Source of the DNA: Actinomycetota bacterium
GTDB lineage: Bacteria > Actinomycetota > Thermoleophilia > Solirubrobacterales > 70-9
Direction of reading: 5' to 3'
Length of the DNA stretch: 5,180 bases
Assembly (NCBI GenBank): GCA_005884985.1
Contig: VAYK01000014.1
Span: 343 to 5,522, forward strand
In this document: piece by piece, positions 1-4,627 of the stretch
Position numbering within the stretch: position 1 is the stretch's first letter
Layout of the letters: each line of letters begins with the position of its first letter
Program-made: the position numbers and the translations under genes
The notes under the pieces: model-generated
Seen by the model: only the letters and a program-made list of their open reading frames with translations
Told to the model about the DNA's origin: nothing
Database searches by the model: none

Positions 1-368
1 CCCAGCAGCAGCTCGTGGCCCTGCCGGGGCATCCCCTGGCCGTGCTGCGCCAGACAGATGGCAACGGCATAGTCGTCATCCATGTCGAGTCCCGAACCAG
101 CGCCGGCCTCTCTCAGCTATCCAACCAGCTCGAGGCTCGGCTGAGCCAGACGATCCCCGACTTCAAGCTCGTCAACTCCCGCACGGTCAAAGTGCAGGCT
201 GGTCGCGCTCTGTCTATCTCCTACGCTCGCACCCAGCAGGGCACGGCCAACACCCTTCTCGTCGTCCCCACCTCCCGGGGCCTCTACAACCTCAACGCCG
301 TCGTGCCCGCGGGGCAGCAGAATGCGGCCCGGGACGCTGCAAGCATTCTGAGCTCATTCGAACTCTAG
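1..368 (+). CDS. Hypothetical exported protein, C-terminal part (5' end outside window)
   Basis: The reading frame is open from the first complete codon at position 3 (Gln-Gln-Gln-Leu) to the TAG at 366-368, so the gene begins upstream. The GTG at 15 is the first possible start inside the window, but nothing upstream of it resembles a ribosome binding site, so I read it as an internal Val. About 121 residues are visible. They are soluble, with alternating beta-strand-like stretches (GIVVIHVES, TVKVQAGRALSISYA, TLLVVPTSRGLYNLNAVVP) and a final helix ending AASILSSFEL. This pattern resembles the C-terminal half of small PsbP/DUF1795-like or LpqN-like actinobacterial lipoproteins, where a strand-rich domain ends in a helix with a terminal 'SF' motif. 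That family link is from general resemblance only. A signal peptide or lipobox, if present, lies outside the window. Gene 2 starts 49 bp downstream on the same strand, so co-transcription is possible. Confidence 0.75.
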   Translation, partial: QQQLVALPGHPLAVLRQTDGNGIVVIHVESRTSAGLSQLSNQLEARLSQTIPDFKLVNSRTVKVQAGRALSISYARTQQGTANTLLVVPTSRGLYNLNAVVPAGQQNAARDAASILSSFEL

Positions 369-379
369 GCTCACCCGCC

Positions 380-394
380 CTGATGCGAGATCAG
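380..394 (+). other. Small inverted repeat between genes 1 and 2
   Basis: CTGAT at 380-384 and ATCAG at 390-394 form a 5-bp stem around a 5-nt loop, 12 bases after the first gene's stop codon. No T-run follows, so it is a poor intrinsic terminator and may be chance. Confidence 0.2.
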
Positions 395-406
395 TTGGGA
401 CAATTC

Positions 407-411
407 GGAGG
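407..411 (+). promoter_or_regulatory. Shine-Dalgarno site for the 188-residue membrane-anchored protein
   Basis: GGAGG at 407-411 lies six bases before the GTG at 418. This good spacing fixes the GTG as the start in preference to the in-frame ATG at 436. Confidence 0.75.
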
Positions 412-417
412 CGCCGC

Positions 418-984
418 GTGAGCGGGGTGGATTGGATGAGGGACCTGCGCGGCGCCCGCGTGGGAGCGGTGCTCGCGGTTGCCGCGGCCGTCGGCTTCTT
501 GGTGTGGATCCTGTTCATCCACGACAGCGGCAACGAGTCCACCTCGCACGGAGCGAAGTCGCAGGGGCCCGTTGCGGCATCACCCGACGACCTCGCCGCC
601 GCGGCCGACAAGGCGGGTCATCCGGTCTATTGGGCGGGCCCCCAGGACCACACGACCCTGGAGCTGACCATCACCAAGGACGGCCGGAGCTACGTTCGCT
701 ACCTCCCTCCCGCCGTCGACATCGCCGATCCACAGCCAAAGTACCTGACGATCGGCACCTACCCGTTCAAGCGCGCCTACCACGCCCTCAAGGTCCAGTC
801 TCAGAAGCCCGGCGAGGTCGTCGAGCACACCAGCGACGGGGGGCTCGTCGTCAGCAACCAAAGCTCGCCGACGAGCGTCTACATCGGGTATCGCAATCAG
901 GACGTCCAGATCGAGGTCTTCGACCCGGACCCCCGCCGCGCCCTGAGCCTCGCCACCTCCGGAGACGTCCAGCCGGCGGGCTGA
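418..984 (+). CDS. Hypothetical single-pass membrane-anchored protein with extracytoplasmic domain
   Basis: The protein has 188 residues, starting at a GTG with a strong Shine-Dalgarno site. It has a short basic N-terminus (RDLRGAR), then one hydrophobic helix at about residues 14-34 (GAVLAVAAAVGFLVWILFI), then a Ser/Gly-rich hydrophilic linker. The positive-inside rule predicts N-in, C-out, so residues from about 35 on face outside the membrane. The outer domain starts with an Asp/Ala-rich helix (SPDDLAAAADKAGHPVYWAG) followed by several beta-like segments (TTLELTITKDGRSYVRYLPP, YLTIGTYPF, TSVYIGYRNQDVQIEVFDPD). There is no Cys, lipobox or recognisable catalytic motif. I do not recognise a named family and assign no function. 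It sits 49 bp after gene 1 and 46 bp before the GT-C-like gene, all on one strand, so a shared transcript and an envelope role are plausible inferences. Several overlapping frames here are GC-driven shadows. Confidence 0.85.
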   Translation: MSGVDWMRDLRGARVGAVLAVAAAVGFLVWILFIHDSGNESTSHGAKSQGPVAASPDDLAAAADKAGHPVYWAGPQDHTTLELTITKDGRSYVRYLPPAVDIADPQPKYLTIGTYPFKRAYHALKVQSQKPGEVVEHTSDGGLVVSNQSSPTSVYIGYRNQDVQIEVFDPDPRRALSLATSGDVQPAG

Positions 985-1030
985 GCTTGAGCGGGGCCGC
1001 GGCTAGACGAGCCGGCCTCACGATGCCACG

Positions 1031-1273
1031 GTGACGCTGCTCGCCGCCTGGGTCGCCTTCCCGCTCGTCCTGGCGGCGCTGTCGGTCGGGTGCGGGCTGC
1101 TGCTCGAGCGGCTGGCGGGCGTGCGGCTGCCGGGGGCCCTGCTCCCCGCCGCCGGCGTGGCGCTGATCGTCGTCGGCGCCCAGTTCCTCACCCTCTTCGA
1201 CTCGACCGCGGAGCTGGCGACGCCGGTGACCGTGTCGGCGGCCGTCGCCGGCTTCGGACTGACGACGCGCTAG
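1031..1273 (+). CDS. N-terminal fragment of the GT-C-like membrane protein (80 residues, ends at amber)
   Basis: If the TAG at 1271-1273 is obeyed, this frame gives an 80-residue, almost wholly hydrophobic peptide with three membrane helices (about residues 3-25, 34-54 and 62-79). The loop between helices 1 and 2 is basic (ERLAGVRLPG) and that between helices 2 and 3 is acidic (FDSTAEL), so the N-terminus should face out and the C-terminus (TTR) the cytoplasm. It has no catalytic motif and no soluble domain. I judge it the first part of the larger gene rather than an independent protein, because the same frame continues past the stop with the same codon bias and a consistent topology. Confidence 0.5.
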   Translation: MTLLAAWVAFPLVLAALSVGCGLLLERLAGVRLPGALLPAAGVALIVVGAQFLTLFDSTAELATPVTVSAAVAGFGLTTR

Positions 1274-1288
1274 GGAGGGCTGCGGATC
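1271..1288 (+). other. In-frame amber codon followed by a Shine-Dalgarno-like GGAGGG
   Basis: TAG at 1271-1273 is followed directly by GGAGGG (1274-1279), six bases and then ATC (1286-1288) in the same frame. The 44 codons from 1274 to 1405 contain no ATG, GTG or TTG, and 43 of the 44 end in G or C, as expected for true coding sequence here. Either the TAG is a recent change in one gene, or GGAGGG supports re-initiation at a rare start (ATC 1286 or CTG 1301). TAG is one transition from CAG (Gln) and from TGG (Trp). Confidence 0.6.
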
Positions 1289-1405
1289 GAGCGGTGGGCG
1301 CTGGTCGCCGCGGCGGCGGCGTTCGCCGTCTACGCCGCCCCGATCGTCCTCTCCGGCCAGGCCACCTTCGCCGGCTACATCCGGCTCGACGACACGGCCA
1401 CCTGG

Positions 1406-3334
1406 ATGGCGCTCACCGACCGGGTGATGGAGCACGGGCGAAGCCTCGACGGCCTCGCGCCGTCGACCTATGAGGCGACGCTGGCATTCAACCTGGGCTC
1501 GGGCTATCCCGTCGGCGTCTTACTGCCGCTCGGGATCGCCCGCGAGCTGGTGGGCCAGGACGTCGCCTGGGTCATCCAGCCCTACATGGCCTTCCTCGCC
1601 GGGCTGCTGGCCGCGGGGCTGTGGAGCGCGGCCGGCTCGCTCGTCCGCTCACCGTGGCTGCGCGCCCTGGCCGCCTTCCTCGCGGCCCAGTCGGCGCTGT
1701 TGTTCGGCTACTACCTGTGGGGCGGGATCAAGGAGGTGGCCGCGGCGACCCTCGTCGTCACGGTTGCCGGGCTCGCCGCGCTCGTGATCCGCGAGCGCCT
1801 CGCATGGCGGACGCTGGCGCCGCTGGCGGTGGCGAGCGCGGCGCTGATCGGCATCCTCAGCGGTGGCGGCGCGGTGTGGCTCGGCCCGATCCTGCTGGCG
1901 ACCCTGGTCGCTGCGTGGCGGATGCTCGGCGTCGGCGCCGCGCTGGGCAGGGCCGCCGCGTTCGCCGCCGCCCTCGCCGCCCTCAGCATCCCCGTGATCG
2001 CGCCCGGCGGGCTGCTGCCGCCAACCTCGTCGCCGCTGACCAGCGAAACCGCCCTCGGCAACCTGTTCCGCCCCCTCAGCGCCTTGCGGCTGTTCGGCGT
2101 GTGGCCCTCGGGCGACTTCCGGGCTGACCCCACGGACCCGGCCACGGCGCACGTGTTGATCGCCGTGGTCGCCCTCGCCGCCCTGGTCGGCATCGGCCTG
2201 GCCGTGCGCGCGCGGGCGTGGTCGCTTCTCCTCTACGTCGGGGCGGCGGTGGTCGCCGGCCTGGCGATCTTCGTGATCGGCTCGCCGTGGGCCGCACTTT
2301 ACGCGGAAGGGCGGCGGGTCGAGGGGGGCATCCTGATGGCGGTGCTGGCGGCCGGAATCCTGTGGTCGAACGCCCTCGCCTACCGCGACGTCAACCTGGC
2401 GCCCCGCGATCAGCTCGCCGAGCTCCAAAAGATCGGCGAGCTGATCGCCGGCCAGGGCCCGACCCTGATGACCGAGTACCAGCCGTACGGCGCCAGGCAC
2501 TTCTTGCGCAACGCCGCTCCCGAGGCAGCCTCGGAGCTGCGCCGCCGGCGCGTACCGCTGCTCAGCGGCAGGACCCTGCGCAAGGGGGCCTACGCCGACA
2601 CCGACCGGTTCAAGCTCCACGGCCTCGAGGTCTACCGGACGCTCGTCGTGCGCCGCTCCCCGGCGCAGAGCCGCCCGCCGTTGCCGTACCGGCTGATCTG
2701 GCGTGGCCACTACTACGAGGCCTGGCAGCGCCCCGCCGGCTCGGAGGGCGTCGTCCGCGACCACCTTGGTCTCGGCAACGAGGTCGACCCTGGCGGGGTT
2801 CCCAAGTGCGCCGACGTGCTCCATCTCGCCGACGAGGCGGGCCCGAACGGCAGACTGGCCGCCGTCGGCCGGGCCCCCGTGGTCATCGTCTCGCTGAAGC
2901 AGACCAGCCACCCGCGCGCCTGGAACTCGCCTGACTATGCGTCGGCGTTGCTGCCGACCACCCCCGGGGCGATCAAGGCGCAGATCCGCGTCAGCAAGCC
3001 CGGCGGCTACGAGATCTGGCTCGGCGGCTCGGTGCGGCCGCAGGTCGATGTCGCCGTGGACGGACGCCCGGTGGGCTCGGTTCGGGAGCAGCTCGAGAAC
3101 TCCGGCCAGTACGTCTCCATGGGGACGGCTCCGCTCGACCCCGGCGAGCACACCGTGACGATCCGCTTTCATGGCGCCGACCTCCATCCGGGGAGCGGCG
3201 GCGCGCCGGATCCGATCGGCCCCCTGGTGCTGAGCCAGCAGGACATGGCCGACACCCGCGTCGTCTACTTCCCGCCCAGCGAGGCGACCCGGCTGTGCGG
3301 CAAGCGCTGGGACTGGATCGAGGCGCTCGGCTAG
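1406..3334 (+). CDS. C-terminal fragment of the GT-C-like membrane protein (642 residues from the first ATG after the amber)
   Basis: ATG 1406 is the first standard start after the TAG, but it has no good Shine-Dalgarno site. Starting there removes the preceding helix (WALVAAAAAFAVYAAPIVLSG) and the Asp-Asp of RLDDTATW, whose codons are at 1388-1393, so it is unlikely to be the native start. The fragment holds about nine helices between its residues 60 and 323. The soluble part begins near residue 330 with a helical stretch (LAPRDQLAELQKIGELIAG) and a mixed alpha/beta portion (LMTEYQPYGARHFLRN to GLEVYRTLVVRR). It closes with a beta-rich section at about 520-595 (GGYEIWLGGS, VDVAVDGRPVGSV, GEHTVTIRFHG) and a C-terminal RLCGKRWDWIEALG. 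The final section looks like a jelly-roll or carbohydrate-binding-type module fused to the membrane core, similar in plan to arabinosyltransferases of the Emb type. No close homology to Emb is claimed. Confidence 0.6.
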   Translation: MALTDRVMEHGRSLDGLAPSTYEATLAFNLGSGYPVGVLLPLGIARELVGQDVAWVIQPYMAFLAGLLAAGLWSAAGSLVRSPWLRALAAFLAAQSALLFGYYLWGGIKEVAAATLVVTVAGLAALVIRERLAWRTLAPLAVASAALIGILSGGGAVWLGPILLATLVAAWRMLGVGAALGRAAAFAAALAALSIPVIAPGGLLPPTSSPLTSETALGNLFRPLSALRLFGVWPSGDFRADPTDPATAHVLIAVVALAALVGIGLAVRARAWSLLLYVGAAVVAGLAIFVIGSPWAALYAEGRRVEGGILMAVLAAGILWSNALAYRDVNLAPRDQLAELQKIGELIAGQGPTLMTEYQPYGARHFLRNAAPEAASELRRRRVPLLSGRTLRKGAYADTDRFKLHGLEVYRTLVVRRSPAQSRPPLPYRLIWRGHYYEAWQRPAGSEGVVRDHLGLGNEVDPGGVPKCADVLHLADEAGPNGRLAAVGRAPVVIVSLKQTSHPRAWNSPDYASALLPTTPGAIKAQIRVSKPGGYEIWLGGSVRPQVDVAVDGRPVGSVREQLENSGQYVSMGTAPLDPGEHTVTIRFHGADLHPGSGGAPDPIGPLVLSQQDMADTRVVYFPPSEATRLCGKRWDWIEALG

Positions 3335-3345
3335 GACCCAATCGT

Positions 3346-3381
3346 GTCCGCGGACGCGGGCCCTAGTCCGCATCGCCGGAC
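3346..3381. terminator. Possible weak bidirectional terminator between convergent genes
   Basis: The 55-bp gap between the two convergent stop codons holds several GC-rich inverted repeats. There is a perfect 10-bp palindrome GTCCGCGGAC (3346-3355). GCGGAC (3350-3355) can also pair with GTCCGC (3366-3371) across a 10-nt loop, and GTCCG (3366-3370) can pair with CGGAC (3377-3381) across a 6-nt loop. These pairings are mutually exclusive. No T-run follows on either strand, so a classic intrinsic terminator is not shown; position is the main support. Confidence 0.3.
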
Positions 3382-3389
3382 CCTGCGGC

Positions 3390-4484
3390 TCACTTGATCA
3401 GGTCCAGCCCGTCGGGCTTGTTCAAGAAGCCCGACGCGGAGCCGGGTTGATCGAGGTGGCCGTATTGCCACACGATCCGCTTCGTGCGCTTGTCGATCAC
3501 GACGACCCGCTGGCCGTAGTCGTCCGTGGCGGCGATCAGGTGGTTGCCGATCGGCACTGCCAGCGAGGGGCGATCGAGCGCGCCGGCACCCGTGTCCGGC
3601 CCGTAGGTCCAGATCACGCGGCCCTGAGGGGTGATCACGTAGATATGGCCGGGCGTGTCGAATCCGGCCACGAGGACGTCTCCGTTCGGTAGGAGCTGCG
3701 CATCTGAGGGGTATCCGGTCGGCGTGTGGATCGACCACATCAGGTCGCCCTTGCGGTCCAGCCGGTCCACCCAGCCGCCGATCTCGGTGATCAGGACCCC
3801 ACCGTCGGGTGTGGGCGTGTCGCCGTTCGGCTGGAGCAGCGACGACGGGGGATCGTGGGAGCAGTCGCCGGACCGTCCGATCGAGCGCGCGACGCGGTGA
3901 TGGCGATCTATGAACAGGACCCGGCAGTTGATGATGTCGGCGACGCTGATCAGCCCGTTGGGAAGCAGATAAGCGTCGTCGGGATGCGAGAGGTACCCCG
4001 GAGCGCTTCCCGGCGAACCGGCGTGCCCGTACTCGAACGAGATCCGGGGCCGCTGACCGAGGCGGATGATCGCGATCGTGTCCGCGAACTCCTCGTTGGT
4101 GATGATCGAGCGCCCGTTCGGCGTCAGAAAGGCGTCATCCGGACCGGCGAAGCTCTGTCCTTGGCCCAGGCCGCCCGCCGGAGGGAAGCGCCAGACGATC
4201 CGCTTGTCCGGAGAGACCACGATGATGCGGTTGTTGTCGCGATCGGCGATCAGCAGGTAGCCGGGCAGCAGGGAGTTCGCTGGCAGCGGGGGCAGGCCGA
4301 GCCGCTGCCGAGCGACCTCGCCCGGCGACTCGGGCGTCGACGAGTTCTCCGAGCTCGCAGTGCTGGTCGAAGCACCGGTGGAAGGGCCATCGGAGGTCGC
4401 GGATCCTCCTCCACAGCCGCCGGCGACGGCGCCGAGCGCGGCCAGCAGAGCAAGCGAAGGGAGCGTCCAGCGCAAGGCGGGCAC
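3390..4484 (-). CDS. Secreted lipoprotein with a six-bladed NHL/PQQ-like beta-propeller
   Basis: The protein has 364 residues. A signal peptide (WTLPSLALLAALGAVAGG) leads to Cys24, a plausible though imperfect lipobox (AGGC), followed by a Gly/Ser/Thr linker to about residue 56. The rest is made of propeller blades at about 75-103, 116-153, 168-204, 220-254, 259-295 and 305-342. Each joins a 'PxDAxLLPNG'-like strand, a 'hhIAD' or 'VLVAG' strand and a 'hhVID..tkRIVWqYG' strand. The C-terminal PDGLDLI matches the first strand of a blade and could close the ring against the N-terminal blade. This architecture is typical of NHL, PQQ-like and arylsulfotransferase-type propellers, used for binding or scaffolding; no catalytic residues are evident. 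Cys187 and Cys208 could form a disulfide. The GTG at 4484 is the first start after an in-frame TAA. A TTG at 4475 has AGGG eight bases upstream and gives a more typical signal peptide. The gene is convergent with the GT-C-like gene and divergent from the next lipoprotein. Confidence 0.85.
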   Translation of the reverse strand: MPALRWTLPSLALLAALGAVAGGCGGGSATSDGPSTGASTSTASSENSSTPESPGEVARQRLGLPPLPANSLLPGYLLIADRDNNRIIVVSPDKRIVWRFPPAGGLGQGQSFAGPDDAFLTPNGRSIITNEEFADTIAIIRLGQRPRISFEYGHAGSPGSAPGYLSHPDDAYLLPNGLISVADIINCRVLFIDRHHRVARSIGRSGDCSHDPPSSLLQPNGDTPTPDGGVLITEIGGWVDRLDRKGDLMWSIHTPTGYPSDAQLLPNGDVLVAGFDTPGHIYVITPQGRVIWTYGPDTGAGALDRPSLAVPIGNHLIAATDDYGQRVVVIDKRTKRIVWQYGHLDQPGSASGFLNKPDGLDLIK

Positions 4485-4494
4485 CCTAGCGAGC

Positions 4495-4510
4495 GACGAT
4501 TAGCATCGTC
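4495..4510. promoter_or_regulatory. Perfect inverted repeat, candidate operator in the divergent intergenic region
   Basis: GACGAT (4495-4500) and ATCGTC (4505-4510) are exact reverse complements separated by TAGC. The repeat lies 10-26 bases upstream of the propeller lipoprotein's GTG start, where a repressor site or a 5'-leader hairpin could act. A 6-bp repeat can arise by chance, and no regulator is encoded nearby. Confidence 0.35.
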
Positions 4511-4566
4511 TAAGTGACGGGCGGCGGGCGACGAATGAGGGGAAGTTCGACCGTCGAGCGGCCAGC

Positions 4567-4597
4567 TTGAACTCGGCGCGCCCCGGAGGAGTATTAC
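4567..4597 (+). promoter_or_regulatory. Candidate sigma-70-type promoter for the Yx(F/W/Y)xxD lipoprotein
   Basis: TTGAAC (4567-4572) and TATTAC (4592-4597) each match four of six bases of the -35 and -10 consensus. The 19-bp spacer is longer than the ideal 17. Transcription would start roughly 20-25 bases before the ATG, leaving room for the Shine-Dalgarno site. It is among the few AT-richer spots in this region, but the match is weak. Confidence 0.3.
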
Positions 4598-4613
4598 GGG
4601 CACCAATCCAACC

Positions 4614-4620
4614 AAGGAGA
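4614..4620 (+). promoter_or_regulatory. Shine-Dalgarno site for the Yx(F/W/Y)xxD lipoprotein
   Basis: AAGGAGA at 4614-4620 sits seven bases before ATG 4628. It is a near-ideal ribosome binding site and decides the start of a gene that has no stop codon inside the window. Confidence 0.8.
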
Positions 4621-4627
4621 CCAGAAC

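Larger units (their letters stand above)
1031..3334 (+). pseudogene. GT-C-like polytopic membrane glycosyltransferase gene interrupted by an in-frame amber codon
   Basis: The frame runs from GTG 1031 to TAG 3332-3334 and is broken only by TAG at 1271-1273 (codon 81 of 768). The start is the first possible one after an in-frame TAG at 1004; no clear Shine-Dalgarno site precedes it. Ignoring codon 81, the product has about 13 hydrophobic helices (roughly residues 3-25, 34-54, 62-79, 89-108, 185-206, 208-230, 233-253, 264-296 as two, 309-325, 372-392, 396-416, 432-448) and a soluble C-terminal part of about 310 residues. After the fourth helix comes RLDDTATW, with Asp120-Asp121. Acidic residues in an early extracytoplasmic loop are the hallmark of GT-C enzymes, which transfer sugars from polyprenyl-phosphate donors; mycobacterial Emb proteins carry a similar Asp-Asp. 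Residues about 645-720 look like a beta-sandwich, possibly carbohydrate-binding. The acceptor cannot be told. Nonsense mutation, sequencing error and two separately translated genes all remain possible. Confidence 0.7.

Noticed and set aside
432..1034. Overlapping + strand frame of 200 codons on the 188-residue protein
   Set aside because: It is an Arg/Gly/Pro-rich out-of-frame translation with no ribosome binding site. The GTG 418 frame has a strong site and a credible membrane anchor.
1023..1034. ATG-CCA-CGG-TGA mini-frame whose stop overlaps the GTG 1031 start, as a possible leader peptide
   Set aside because: Three codons without a ribosome binding site are expected by chance. There is no attenuator-like structure around them.
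1271..1273. TAG as a programmed pyrrolysine or other recoding site
   Set aside because: The site is in a cytoplasmic loop of a glycosyltransferase-like protein, with no recoding element, suppressor tRNA or pyrrolysine gene in view. A simple nonsense change or sequence error is more economical.
851..1435. - strand open frame of 194 codons over the amber region
   Set aside because: Its composition is dominated by Arg, Gly and Gln with no domain signal. It lies opposite sequence that reads as a coherent membrane protein on the + strand.
1649..3373. Long - strand open frame (574 codons) opposite the GT-C-like gene
   Set aside because: It is a shadow produced by the G/C-biased third positions of the + strand gene. 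Its translation is Arg/Gly/Ala/Asp-rich without helices or motifs, while the + strand product has clear membrane helices.
3726..4517. + strand open frame of 263 codons opposite the beta-propeller gene
   Set aside because: The translation is Arg/Asp/Ala/Val-rich without fold or motif. The opposite strand encodes a clear repeat protein.
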